In this document: positions 17,131 through 25,587 of the stretch, piece by piece
How positions within the stretch are numbered: the stretch's first letter is position 1
Layout of the letters: each line of letters begins with the position of its first letter
Origin: Hahella sp. HNIBRBA332
Lineage (GTDB): Bacteria; Pseudomonadota; Gammaproteobacteria; Pseudomonadales; Oleiphilaceae
Length of the DNA stretch: 64,000 bases
Assembly: GCF_030719035.1 (NCBI RefSeq)
Contig: NZ_CP132203.1
Span: 5,598,501 to 5,662,500 of the forward strand
Direction of reading: 5' to 3'
Notes under the pieces: generated by a model
What the model saw: only the letters and a program-made list of their open reading frames with translations
Told to the model about the DNA's origin: nothing
Databases searched by the model: none
Translations under genes and position numbers: made by a program

Positions 17131-17901
17131 TCAGACAGCGTAGGCGACGTTCAAATACTTGAGAATTTCCGCGGATTCAAACAAGCCTGCGCCTTCACCG
17201 CGATTTGGGTCGAGCAGAAACGGCGCCTGTACGCGTCCGTGCTCCTTGAGAAAAGCCTCTCTTTTACTTCCCGGCAAAGGTTTATATGCGCCAAAATGCA
17301 GCCGCTTCACCGCCGGCCCCAAATCCGCCAACTGCTGTTTACTCAGATTGACCAGAAGATAGGGTAACTCCAGTTCGCATAAGCGTTCACGCACCAGTCG
17401 CGAGTAGGGACTGGACTCAAAACTGTACAGCGCCAACGGTTTCTTCGGCGCATGGGACGGCGACGCCTTCATGCCTTTCCCGCCTCGCACCAAAGTCGCC
17501 AGCCTGGAGCCCGTCAGATTGATGAAGGATTCCCTCAGCGCCGCAGGCGGCTGTTTGGCGCGATACTGACGAAACAGGTAAGTCACGATAGCCTGCGCAC
17601 CCGCGATTTTTTCATCCGTGTTTGGATCGTACAGAAATGGGACCGTATCGCCGCCGGAAAGTTCCTGCAAACGCTGACGGTGCCTGACGCCGCCTTGCGG
17701 AACCGGATAAATCATGGCGTCGAGGTTCAACTCCGTCAGCGCTTCCCGCACCAGACGACAATGCGGACAGCCTTCGCGATCAAAAAGTTCTGGCGCTTTC
17801 TCAGGTTGCGCCGTTTTGCTGCTGCCCATCGTGCCCCGCCAACGTCGCAGAGTGGACGCCAGCGTGGAGCCAAGCACATCAAAATTGTGGGAGTTGAACA
17901 T
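17131..17901 (-). CDS. Protein with two glutathione S-transferase N-terminal (thioredoxin-fold) domains
   Basis: This 256-residue protein uses ATG 17901 with GAGG upstream; a TTG ten codons earlier is less likely. Domain 1 (about 40-120) is a glutaredoxin/GST-N fold with the active-site sequence CPHC (FDREGCPHCRLVREAL). Domain 2 (about 160-250) is a second GST-N fold where the motif has become SPYS (YSFESSPYSRLVRERL), with no Cys. Both have the cis-Pro segments (TVPFLYDPNTDE and QAPFLLDPNRGEG). It is probably a cytoplasmic glutathione-dependent oxidoreductase or binding protein. The tandem arrangement without a GST C-terminal helical domain is a known but uncharacterised architecture. Glutathione peroxidase lies on the other side of a 207-bp divergent intergenic region. 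Confidence 0.8.
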   Translation of the reverse strand: MFNSHNFDVLGSTLASTLRRWRGTMGSSKTAQPEKAPELFDREGCPHCRLVREALTELNLDAMIYPVPQGGVRHRQRLQELSGGDTVPFLYDPNTDEKIAGAQAIVTYLFRQYRAKQPPAALRESFINLTGSRLATLVRGGKGMKASPSHAPKKPLALYSFESSPYSRLVRERLCELELPYLLVNLSKQQLADLGPAVKRLHFGAYKPLPGSKREAFLKEHGRVQAPFLLDPNRGEGAGLFESAEILKYLNVAYAV

Positions 17902-18108
17902 GGCTAATGCCTCATAATGACCAAAGGTCAATTATTCTAGGCCTGCTTTTTTTACAGGTTCAAGTGGCGCGCGCAATCAACCCGCCATCTATAGTAAGAC
18001 TGACTCCGTAATTATTGGCGACGGCTACGCCGCGCTCCCGGTCATCATAGACTTTCGCCAGCGCCCTGCCGCACAATCAGTCAATACTGACTAACAAGGA
18101 AAACGGTC

Positions 18109-18651
18109 ATGCCCAGATTAATCAAAACAGCCTTATTGAGTCTTTTACTATGTCAAAGCGCGTCAGCGCTGGCGGCTTGCCCCGCATTGCTGGACGGCGA
18201 CGTCAAGAAGCTGCATTCCAGTCAATCCATCAATTTATGCGAACGCTTCGCCGGCAAGCCGCTGGTGATCGTCAATACGGCGAGCTACTGCGGCTTTACC
18301 CCTCAGTTCAAAGGGCTGGAGGCGATGTATAAGCGCTATCGGGAACAGGGCCTGGAAGTCATCGGCATGCCCTCGGACGACTTCAATCAGGAGGACGACG
18401 ACGCCAGGAAAACCGCTGAAGTATGCTTCGTCAACTACGGCGTCACGTTCACCATGACCGACGCGCACCCCGTCAAGGGACCGAACGCGCATCCCTTGTT
18501 CCGAAATCTGGCGGAGCAGACCGGGCAGCCTCCGCAATGGAACTTTCATAAATATGTGGTAGACAAGGAAGGTCGCGTGGTCGCCGCATTTCCCAGTCGC
18601 ACTACGCCGGAAGACCCGGACTTCATCGCTGCAGTGGAAAGCGTTCTCTAG
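18109..18651 (+). CDS. Glutathione peroxidase, exported, Cys-type
   Basis: This 180-residue protein has a signal peptide (MPRLIKTALLSLLLCQSASALA), so it acts in the periplasm. The family core is intact: NTASYCGFTPQFKGLE with the peroxidatic Cys at 61 where animal enzymes have selenocysteine, GMPSDDFNQED for the conserved Gln-containing loop, and QWNFHKYVVDKEG containing the conserved Trp-Asn-Phe. Bacterial Cys-type enzymes reduce peroxides with thioredoxin or glutathione, and the donor here is unknown. AAGGA sits 8 nt before the ATG. Confidence 0.92.
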   Translation: MPRLIKTALLSLLLCQSASALAACPALLDGDVKKLHSSQSINLCERFAGKPLVIVNTASYCGFTPQFKGLEAMYKRYREQGLEVIGMPSDDFNQEDDDARKTAEVCFVNYGVTFTMTDAHPVKGPNAHPLFRNLAEQTGQPPQWNFHKYVVDKEGRVVAAFPSRTTPEDPDFIAAVESVL

Positions 18652-18673
18652 GCCCGGTCCGTCCGAGCTTTAC

Positions 18674-18690
18674 CCCGGCCCCGCGCCGGG
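18674..18690 (+). terminator. Possible weak terminator after glutathione peroxidase
   Basis: CCCGGC (18674-18679) pairs with GCCGGG (18685-18690) about 25 nt after the stop. No T run follows, only CTATGTTTAG, so terminator activity is uncertain. Confidence 0.3.
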
Positions 18691-18737
18691 CTATGTTTAG
18701 CCCTGTTGGGCCGCTTAATGTCAGCGGCCCTGTCCAG

Positions 18738-18753
18738 GCCGGCATATGCCGGC
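18738..18753. promoter_or_regulatory. Perfect 16-bp palindrome upstream of the sirtuin gene
   Basis: GCCGGCATATGCCGGC is fully self-complementary and begins 50 bp before the GTG start of the sirtuin. The position suits an operator; the binding protein is unknown. Confidence 0.4.
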
Positions 18754-18787
18754 GAACGCACAGCTATTCATACACTGAGGAAAGTTC

Positions 18788-19465
18788 GTGGCTCATATCG
18801 TCGTGCTCAGCGGCGCTGGCATAAGCGCCGAAAGCGGCCTGCCTACGTTCCGGGACGTGGGCGGACTATGGAAACAATACAGCGTACATGATCTGGCGTC
18901 TCCCGGCGGCTGGGAGCGCAACCCGCAACTGGTGCTGGAGTTTTACAACACCCGTCGTCAACAGGCGCGGGAGGCCCAACCCAACGCTGCGCACATGGCC
19001 CTCGCCGAGCTGGAGACGCAGCATCGCGTCACCGTCATCACCCAGAATATCGACAATCTGCACGAACGCGCAGGCTCTACGCATGTCGTGCATCTTCACG
19101 GTGAGATCATGAAAGCGCGCAGCAGTGTCGATGAAGGTTATCTGGTTGATCTGGACGACCGGGACATCGCCCTGGGCGATCTCTGCCCCCAAGGCAAACA
19201 GATGCGCCCGCATGTGGTCTGGTTTGGGGAAATGGTGCCCATGTTGGAAGCCGCCGCGGATATTCTCGCCACAGCGGACGCTTTGCTGGTGGTCGGCACC
19301 TCCCTGCAGGTGTATCCCGCCGCGGGTCTGGTGGATTGTGCGCCAGCAAGCTGTTCAATAACGGTAATCGATCCCGGCGAGCACGTAAAAGTCAAAGGCG
19401 CCACGATTATCCGTAAAACCGCCTGCGCCGGCGTACCTGAATGGATCGCATCCCTTAAGCTATGA
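18788..19465 (+). CDS. cobB: Sir2-family NAD-dependent protein deacylase, class III type without zinc cysteines
   Basis: This 225-residue protein starts at GTG with GAGG about 8 nt upstream. NAD-binding motifs are complete: GAGISAESGLPTFRD, TQNIDNLHERAG with catalytic His in LHGE, and VGTSLQVYPAAGL. FYNTRR (about residues 55-60) carries the Tyr and Arg that bind the acidic acyl group in class III sirtuins (CobB, SIRT5), so desuccinylase/demalonylase activity as well as deacetylase is expected. The region that normally holds two CxxC pairs for structural zinc has only one Cys (GDLCPQG). It is therefore a zinc-less variant. The 3' end is 146 bp from hoxF with no clear terminator. Confidence 0.88.
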   Translation: MAHIVVLSGAGISAESGLPTFRDVGGLWKQYSVHDLASPGGWERNPQLVLEFYNTRRQQAREAQPNAAHMALAELETQHRVTVITQNIDNLHERAGSTHVVHLHGEIMKARSSVDEGYLVDLDDRDIALGDLCPQGKQMRPHVVWFGEMVPMLEAAADILATADALLVVGTSLQVYPAAGLVDCAPASCSITVIDPGEHVKVKGATIIRKTACAGVPEWIASLKL

Positions 19466-19611
19466 TTTATCAGGGGAAAACAGACGCAAGTCAAATTACC
19501 TTCCCTGACTGACGATACTATGGAATATGCTGGGCGGCGTTGCGACCTGCGTTCGCCGTTCAGCGTCATCAACCCAATCGGAAAACCTCGCACGCGCCGA
19601 CGGGACGAAGC

Positions 19612-21447
19612 ATGGATAACGATAACGCAACACTCATCAAGCAAGCCTGCGCCGACTATGGCAATGATCCGCGCCGGATGATGGACATCCTGTGGCAAGT
19701 GCAGGACAGGCTGCGCTGCATCGATGGCGAAGCGATGTCGCTGATCGCCTCTCTTACCGGGACCTACCGGGTGGAAGTGGAAGGCGTCGTCAGTTTCTAC
19801 GCTTTTTTCTCCGACAAACGCAAAGGCGATATCACGATTCGCTTGTGTGATGACATCGTCGACCGTCATGCAGGCGCGCAAGCCGTCGCTGAGGCGTTTT
19901 CCGACGCTCTCGGAATCCAGCCGGGCGAAACCAGCGCCGACGGCGGTTTTTCCCTGGAGTTTACGCCCTGCATCGGCATGTGCGATCAGGCGCCTGCGGC
20001 ATTAATCAACGATGTGGTCGTCACCCGTCTGACGCCAGCCAAAGTCAAAAGCATCCTGCGAACCCTGCGCAAGACCAAAGACCCGCAAGCGCTGATCGGC
20101 CAAACCGGCGATGGCGCCAACAGCCACCCTTTGGTCAAGGCCATGGTGCGCAACAATATTCGCCAGCCTGGACCGGTTCTTTTGACCGACGCCAATCCAG
20201 AACAAGGCCTGCAAGCCGCTTTGCAATTATCGCCGCAGGAAGTGATCACCCAGATTGAGGAATCGCTTCTGCGCGGACGCGGCGGCGCAGGGTTCCCTAC
20301 TGGCAGAAAATGGCGACTGGCGGCGAATACTCCCGCCGAAGAGCGTTACGTCATCTGCAACGCCGATGAAGGCGAACCCGGCACTTTCAAGGACCGCGTT
20401 CTGCTGACCGAGAAACCCGATATGTTGTTCGCCGGCATGACGATCGCCGCCTATGCGGTGGGGGCCCGTCACGGCATTCTGTATCTGCGCGGCGAATACC
20501 GTTATCTGCGCGCCTATCTGGAAGCAAAACTGCAACAGCGCCGGGAACAAAATTTACTGGGCGCAGGCATTCTGGGACGAGACGATTTTACTTTCGATAT
20601 TCGTATCCAGATGGGCGCCGGGGCTTATATTTGCGGGGAAGAAAGCTCTCTGATCAGCTCTTGCGAAGGCAAGCGCGGCGAACCTAAAAACCGTCCGCCG
20701 TTTCCTGTGCAATCGGGATATCTGGGCTATCCCACCGTGGTCAATAACGTGGAAACCCTGAGCTGTGTTTCGCGCATCATGGAGCAAAGCGCGCACTGGT
20801 TCCGCGCCATGGGAACCACGGGCAGCTCCGGAACCAAGTTGCTCAGCATCAGCGGAGACTGCGCTCGCCCCGGCATCTATGAAGTCGTCTTCGGCGTTAC
20901 CCTCGCGGAAATTCTGCAGCAGGCTGGCGCACAGGACGCCGCCGCTATCGTTGTAGGCGGCGCCAGCGGCCAGATAGTGGGGCGCACCGAATTCCACCGC
21001 CGCCTGTGTTTTGAAGATCTCGCCTCCGCCGGCGCCATAGTTTGCTTCAATAGCTCCCGCAACATTCTAGAAGCCGCGGCCTATTACATGGACTTTTTTA
21101 TTGAGGAAAGCTGTGGCTACTGCACGCCTTGTCGCGTAGGCAATGTCTTCCTGAAAAAAGGGCTGGAAAAAATCATGCTTGGAGAGGGCGAACCGGAGGA
21201 TCTGGATTATCTGCGCAACCTGAGCGACACCATTATCGCCACCAGTCGCTGTGGACTCGGGCACACCTCCCCCAACCCCATACTCTCTACCATGAAATAT
21301 TTCCCCCTGGTGTATTCCGCCATGGTGAAGGAGCGACCCGGAGGCATGCAGGCGGGTTTCAATATTCAAAAGGCGCTGGACGAGGCCAGAATCATCGCCA
21401 AGCGGCGCTCGCTCATCTATGACCCGGCCTATGGAGACAAGGAATGA
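19612..21447 (+). CDS. hoxF: NAD-reducing hydrogenase diaphorase subunit HoxF
   Basis: This 611-residue protein uses ATG 19612; the open frame upstream adds 24 unconserved residues. It is the diaphorase flavoprotein that passes electrons from the HoxYH hydrogenase to NAD+. Residues 1-150 form a NuoE-like thioredoxin-fold domain, and residues about 175-600 a NuoF-like domain. The latter has the NADH/FMN loop GRGGAGFPTGRKW (about 222), GAYICGEESSLISSCEGKRG (about 340) and the [4Fe-4S] ligands ESCGYCTPC (about 500) and SRCGLGH. In the NuoE-like part only Cys79, Cys120 and Cys124 of the usual four cluster ligands are visible, so that [2Fe-2S] site may be missing or altered. It is the first gene of hoxFUYHW-hypA, overlapping hoxU by four bases. 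No HoxE gene is present, as in Ralstonia-type enzymes. Confidence 0.95.
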   Translation: MDNDNATLIKQACADYGNDPRRMMDILWQVQDRLRCIDGEAMSLIASLTGTYRVEVEGVVSFYAFFSDKRKGDITIRLCDDIVDRHAGAQAVAEAFSDALGIQPGETSADGGFSLEFTPCIGMCDQAPAALINDVVVTRLTPAKVKSILRTLRKTKDPQALIGQTGDGANSHPLVKAMVRNNIRQPGPVLLTDANPEQGLQAALQLSPQEVITQIEESLLRGRGGAGFPTGRKWRLAANTPAEERYVICNADEGEPGTFKDRVLLTEKPDMLFAGMTIAAYAVGARHGILYLRGEYRYLRAYLEAKLQQRREQNLLGAGILGRDDFTFDIRIQMGAGAYICGEESSLISSCEGKRGEPKNRPPFPVQSGYLGYPTVVNNVETLSCVSRIMEQSAHWFRAMGTTGSSGTKLLSISGDCARPGIYEVVFGVTLAEILQQAGAQDAAAIVVGGASGQIVGRTEFHRRLCFEDLASAGAIVCFNSSRNILEAAAYYMDFFIEESCGYCTPCRVGNVFLKKGLEKIMLGEGEPEDLDYLRNLSDTIIATSRCGLGHTSPNPILSTMKYFPLVYSAMVKERPGGMQAGFNIQKALDEARIIAKRRSLIYDPAYGDKE

Positions 21448-22202
21448 GCACAGAGTTCGAATTTACGATTGATGGCGAAACGGTGGTCGCCAAGCCCGGC
21501 CAAACCCTCATGGACGCCTGCGACGACGCTGGCGTGTACATTCCCCGTCTGTGCGACGTGGAAGGACTGGTCCCACAAGGCAGCTGTCGTGTCTGTACGG
21601 TCAAGGTCAACGGTCGCACTGTGGCGGCCTGCACGCAGCCCGCCGAGCCAGGCGTCGTGGTGGAAAACGATACGCCGCAGGTCCAGGGTTACCGTCGCGA
21701 TCTGGTGCGTATGCTGTTTCACGAAGGCAACCATCTGTGTCCGATCTGCGAGGCCAGCGGTCGCTGCGAGCTGCAAGCCATGGCCTATCGCCTGGGCATT
21801 TCCCAGGACAGCCTGTATCCCTATCTGCAGCCGGTGCGCCCGGTGGACGCCTCCCACCCGGATATCGCCCTGGACACCAATCGCTGCATCTTATGCGGGC
21901 GCTGTATTCGCGCCTCCCGGGATGTGGACGGCAAGAATATCTTTGAATATGTGGGACGCGGCATCCACAAACGTATTGGCGTCAATGCGGAGAATCTGGC
22001 CGCCACCGACGCCTCCATTGACGACTACGCCATGTCTCTGGAAGTCTGTCCGGTCGGTTGCATCATCCGTAAAAGAGAAGGTTTTTTCGCCCCGATAGGA
22101 CAACGCCAGTTCGACAACAAGCCCATCGGCTGGGAAATCGAGGCCCGCCATAAAAACCGTATCGCCGTGCATCAAATTGATCCGTCCGAGGAACAGTCAT
22201 GA
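21444..22202 (+). CDS. hoxU: NAD-reducing hydrogenase subunit HoxU
   Basis: This 252-residue iron-sulfur electron relay between HoxF and HoxY resembles the N-terminus of NuoG. Residues 1-80 form a plant-type [2Fe-2S] ferredoxin domain (PRLCDVEGLVPQGSCRVCTVKVNG ... CTQP, written here only in part as CDVEGL and GSCRVC). A NuoG-like His/Cys cluster site follows (FHEGNHLCPICEASGRCELQ), and two [4Fe-4S] motifs come after it (TNRCILCGRCIRAS, LEVCPVGCIIRKR). ATGA overlaps join it to hoxF upstream and hoxY downstream, indicating translational coupling. It is a soluble cytoplasmic subunit. Confidence 0.95.
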   Translation: MSTEFEFTIDGETVVAKPGQTLMDACDDAGVYIPRLCDVEGLVPQGSCRVCTVKVNGRTVAACTQPAEPGVVVENDTPQVQGYRRDLVRMLFHEGNHLCPICEASGRCELQAMAYRLGISQDSLYPYLQPVRPVDASHPDIALDTNRCILCGRCIRASRDVDGKNIFEYVGRGIHKRIGVNAENLAATDASIDDYAMSLEVCPVGCIIRKREGFFAPIGQRQFDNKPIGWEIEARHKNRIAVHQIDPSEEQS

Positions 22203-22762
22203 AACGTAAAAAGCGCATCGCAACGGTTTCTCTGGCGGGCTGTTTCGGGTGCCATATGTCCTTGTTGGACATGGACGAGCACATCCTGGAATTGATGGAG
22301 CTGGCGGAGTTTGACCGTTCCCCACTGACCGACTTCAAAACGTTTTCCCGCCGTTGCGATATCGGCGTCATCGAGGGCGGCTGCTGTAATGAAGAAAACG
22401 TCCACACCCTGCAGGAGTTCCGTAGGCACTGCGACGTGCTGGTGGCGGTGGGACAATGCGCCATCATGGGCGGCCTGCCGGTGATGCGTAACGCCATCAT
22501 GCATTCGGAAGACCCATTGCGGGAGTGCCTGGAAGAAGCCTATTCCAGCAGCGCCAAGGTATATAACCCCAGTAATCAGATTCCCAATGACGCAGCGCTG
22601 CCGTTGTTGCTGGACAAGGTATACACCTGTGCGGAAGTGGTCAAAATCGACTACCAGATTCCCGGTTGCCCGCCTTCAGGTGAAGTGCTGTGGGCTACGC
22701 TGGCGGCGCTGATCAAAGGTGAGCCGGCGCCTTTGGAATACCACATGATCAAATACGACTAG
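22199..22762 (+). CDS. hoxY: NAD-reducing hydrogenase small subunit HoxY
   Basis: This is the 187-residue small subunit of the [NiFe] hydrogenase module. Ligands for the proximal [4Fe-4S] cluster are visible: AGCFGCHMSLLD near the N-terminus, GQCAIMGG in the middle, and IPGCPPSGE near residue 160. It is short and has no Tat signal, as expected for the cytoplasmic bidirectional (group 3d) type. The start overlaps the hoxU stop (ATGA). Confidence 0.95.
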   Translation: MKRKKRIATVSLAGCFGCHMSLLDMDEHILELMELAEFDRSPLTDFKTFSRRCDIGVIEGGCCNEENVHTLQEFRRHCDVLVAVGQCAIMGGLPVMRNAIMHSEDPLRECLEEAYSSSAKVYNPSNQIPNDAALPLLLDKVYTCAEVVKIDYQIPGCPPSGEVLWATLAALIKGEPAPLEYHMIKYD

Positions 22763-22773
22763 GACTGGCGCAG

Positions 22774-24246
22774 ATGAATCTTGATAAGCCCAAAACCCGC
22801 ATTGTGGAAATCGAACCGGTCACCCGCGTGGAAGGTCACGGCAAGGTCACCATTCACCTGGATGACGATAATAATGTGGCGGAGGCCCGCCTGCATATTG
22901 TGGAGTTTCGCGGCTTTGAGCGTTTCATTCGCGGGCGCCTGCTATGGGAGGCGCCAGTGATCGTACAGCGCCTGTGCGGCATTTGCCCGGTCAGCCACCA
23001 CATCGCCGCCGCCAAGGCGATGGATATGATCGTCGGCGCTGACGTACTGCCGCCGACAGCGGAGAAAATGCGTCGTCTGATGCACTACGGTCAGGTCATG
23101 CAAAGCAACGTGCTGCATTTCTTTCACCTGAGTTCGCCGGATCTGTTATTTGGTTTCGATGCGCCTCGCGGCAAGCGTAATATTTTCAACGTTATCAAAG
23201 AGTTTCCCGATCTGGCCAAACAGGGCGTGCTGATGCGCAAATACGGCCAGGAGGTGATTCTGCATACCGCCGGCAAGAAAATTCACGGCACCGGCGCCAT
23301 CCCCGGCGGCATAAACAAGAATCTGTCTCTGCAGGAAAGAGATCTGCTATTGCAGGACATTGAGCAGATGAAAGTCTGGGCCAAAGGCGCGGTGGACGTC
23401 GCCAAGGGTTACACGCTTGAACACCTGACTCAGGTGGAGAAATTCGCCAACTTCAACTCCAGCCATTTGTCCCTGGTGCGCGAAGACGGAGCGCTGGATC
23501 TGTATCACGGCGGCCTGCGCGCCACTGACGCCGCCGGCAATATTATTTTCGATCACGTCGATTATCAGGACTTCAATGACTACATCATGGAAGAAGTGCG
23601 GCCCTGGTCGTACATGAAATTTCCCTTCATAAAAAGTCGCGGCGCGCTGGATGGCTGGTATCGCGTCGGCCCCTTGTCCCGCTTGAACAACGTCGCCTTT
23701 ATCGATACGCCCCTGGCGAACGCCGAGCATAAGGAATTCCGAGCGTTGACCCACGATAAGCCCAACCATATGAGCCTGGCCTATCACTGGGCGCGAATGA
23801 TTGAAGTACTGCATTGCGTGGAAAAGATTCACGAGCTGCTGCTGGACCCGGATCTGCAAGGCGCCGATCTGCGGGTCACCGGAGAACGGCGGGAAGAGGG
23901 CGTCGGCGTTATCGAAGCGCCGCGCGGCTCTTTATTCCACCACTACAAAGTCGACAAAAACGATCAGATCACATACTGCAACCTGATCGTCTCCACCACT
24001 CACAACAATAACGGCATGAACCGGGCTGTCACGGATGTGGCGAAAAAATATCTGGGGGGTAAAAAGCGCATCACAGAAGGCATGCTGAACCATGTGGAAG
24101 TCGCCGTACGCGCCTATGACCCCTGCCTGTCCTGCGCCACTCACGCCCTGGGACAGATGCCGCTGACGGTGGAGCTATTCGACGCCGATGGCGCGCTTAT
24201 ACACAGCAATAGCCAGCACATGGGACAAGATGTCCCGTCAGACTAA
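22774..24246 (+). CDS. hoxH: NAD-reducing hydrogenase large subunit HoxH
   Basis: This 490-residue catalytic subunit binds the NiFe(CN)2CO centre. The two Cys pairs that hold the metal are RLCGICPVSHH near the N-terminus and DPCLSCATH near the C-terminus. The start motif TRVEGHGK is also present. Maturation requires cleavage after the His of DPCxxCxxH, which here would remove a 33-residue tail (ALGQMPLTVELFDADG...), and the protease gene hoxW follows immediately. AGGA lies before the ATG and the gap to hoxY is 11 bp. Reaction: H2 + NAD+ to NADH + H+, together with HoxFUY. Confidence 0.96.
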   Translation: MNLDKPKTRIVEIEPVTRVEGHGKVTIHLDDDNNVAEARLHIVEFRGFERFIRGRLLWEAPVIVQRLCGICPVSHHIAAAKAMDMIVGADVLPPTAEKMRRLMHYGQVMQSNVLHFFHLSSPDLLFGFDAPRGKRNIFNVIKEFPDLAKQGVLMRKYGQEVILHTAGKKIHGTGAIPGGINKNLSLQERDLLLQDIEQMKVWAKGAVDVAKGYTLEHLTQVEKFANFNSSHLSLVREDGALDLYHGGLRATDAAGNIIFDHVDYQDFNDYIMEEVRPWSYMKFPFIKSRGALDGWYRVGPLSRLNNVAFIDTPLANAEHKEFRALTHDKPNHMSLAYHWARMIEVLHCVEKIHELLLDPDLQGADLRVTGERREEGVGVIEAPRGSLFHHYKVDKNDQITYCNLIVSTTHNNNGMNRAVTDVAKKYLGGKKRITEGMLNHVEVAVRAYDPCLSCATHALGQMPLTVELFDADGALIHSNSQHMGQDVPSD

Positions 24247-24264
24247 GGCCTCAGGAACCCTGTT

Positions 24265-24741
24265 ATGAACAAGGAAATAAACTTATCCACTCTGATCATC
24301 GGTTACGGCAATCCCGGCCGCCAGGACGACGGACTCGGTCCCGCCTGCGCGGATCGCATTGCGGAACTCAATCTGGCTGGCGTCACCGTGGAAACCAATT
24401 ACCAGCTCACGGTGGAAGACGCCCTGGAACTAAGTCGTTTTCAGCAGGTCGTGTTTATCGACGCCAGCCTGCGCGGCGGCAAACCTTTTTTTCTTCAGCA
24501 AATCGAAGCGGACGACGAGTGTCCCATGAGCAGCCATGTGCTGTCGCCGCAAGCGGTTGTGACCCTGTCCCGCACCTTGTTTAGCGCCAACACGGAAGCC
24601 TTCCTGATGGGCATTCGCGGTTATGCTTTCGATCACTTCGAAGAAGCGCTATCGCCCGAAGCGCAACATAACCTCAATCAGGCTTTCGACTATCTGGCGA
24701 GCTGGTTGCAGAGCAGAGAGAAAATTCACGGTCATGCATGA
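24265..24741 (+). CDS. hoxW: Hydrogenase maturation protease HoxW
   Basis: This 158-residue endopeptidase is of the HybD/HycI/HoxW family, which removes the C-terminal extension of the large subunit once nickel is inserted. Family marks are IGYGNPGRQDDGLGP (nickel-sensing Asp/Glu region), FIDASLRGG and SSHVLSPQAV (conserved His). It follows hoxH after 18 bp with AGGAA upstream, and its last codons overlap hypA. Confidence 0.92.
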   Translation: MNKEINLSTLIIGYGNPGRQDDGLGPACADRIAELNLAGVTVETNYQLTVEDALELSRFQQVVFIDASLRGGKPFFLQQIEADDECPMSSHVLSPQAVVTLSRTLFSANTEAFLMGIRGYAFDHFEEALSPEAQHNLNQAFDYLASWLQSREKIHGHA

Positions 24742-25075
24742 GTTGTCGATCATGGAGAACGTCGTGCAACTGATTGAGGACAGCGCGGCAAAGGAAGGTT
24801 TTCAACGAGTGGTCAAAATCGTACTGGAGATCGGCGAACTGTCACATGTCGAAACCAGCGCCATGGACTTCTGCTTCAGCGCCGTCGCCAAAGGCACGGT
24901 TGTTGAAAACGCCACGCTGGAATATCTCTCCATACCCGGCGCAGGCCAATGCCCACACTGCCGCCAGGCCACCCCACTCCACCAACTCTACGATCCCTGC
25001 GCTCATTGCGGTGGGTTTGGCGTACAAGTCACCGCCGGCATGGAAGTGCGCGTGCGCGGCGTAGAGGTGGAATAA
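24734..25075 (+). CDS. hypA: Hydrogenase nickel incorporation protein HypA
   Basis: This 113-residue protein starts MHELSIMENVV, the invariant N-terminus in which His2 and Glu3 bind nickel. Zinc-finger cysteines are CPHC and CAHC, in the usual C-x2-C...C-x2-C arrangement. It delivers nickel to the large subunit together with HypB. The start lies inside the end of hoxW (8-base overlap), so it is the last gene of the hox operon. Its usual partners hypBFCDE are about 33 kb away at 57872-63339. Confidence 0.95.
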   Translation: MHELSIMENVVQLIEDSAAKEGFQRVVKIVLEIGELSHVETSAMDFCFSAVAKGTVVENATLEYLSIPGAGQCPHCRQATPLHQLYDPCAHCGGFGVQVTAGMEVRVRGVEVE

Positions 25076-25103
25076 ACCTAACTCCAGCGAAGTATCAGCA
25101 AGC

Positions 25104-25433
25104 TCATGGAGCGTTGTTGCGACGCTGGGCGTGAGTTTCTGGATTAAAGTTCGTCGACAGGTACTCCAGAATCAGGTTGCGTAATTCCGCATTGAGTTCC
25201 GGCATGCCCTGTTCTTCCTGCATCCAGGTAAGCACTTCATCCCAGCTTTCTTTGCTCAGCCCCTGCTGTTTCACCAGCGCGAGAGAATGACAGGCGCCGC
25301 ACAACGCGCCGGCTTCCTGCGATCCAGGGCCTTCCGGCCAGTCGGCGCCGAATGGAGACTCCGCGCCGCTTGCATAAGTCGTCAGGCTCAATGCGCTGGC
25401 GAAGAAGAGAGGAGTCAGCGTTTTTATTGTCAT
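25104..25433 (-). CDS. c-type cytochrome subunit of sulfite dehydrogenase (SorB-like)
   Basis: This 109-residue protein has a Sec signal peptide (to about residue 23, TYASG) and one heme motif CGACH near residue 45, followed by the SorB-like segment LVKQQGLSKESWDEVLTWM. The location 154 bp downstream of the molybdopterin subunit, same strand, supports the role of periplasmic monoheme electron acceptor for sulfite oxidation. GAGGA sits before the ATG. It converges on hypA. Confidence 0.82.
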   Translation of the reverse strand: MTIKTLTPLFFASALSLTTYASGAESPFGADWPEGPGSQEAGALCGACHSLALVKQQGLSKESWDEVLTWMQEEQGMPELNAELRNLILEYLSTNFNPETHAQRRNNAP

Positions 25434-25587
25434 GGTTTTTCCTCTTTTTGAGGAGGATTAAAGACGTAAATATCTGGGTTAACCAGGGTTACATAAGCAC
25501 GCCGCTGGCTCTTCTTTCCAATGAGAGAAAAGCCAGGGCGCTTATGTCAGCATCCAAACATCATTGGACGCTAACCACTATCCCGGA

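Noticed and set aside
18289..18292. Selenocysteine in glutathione peroxidase
   Set aside because: The active-site codon is TGC (Cys), not TGA, so no recoding is needed.
19466..19611. Sigma-54 promoter for the hox operon
   Set aside because: TGGGCGGCGTTGC has GG and GC elements, but the spacing is two bases short of the -24/-12 pattern.
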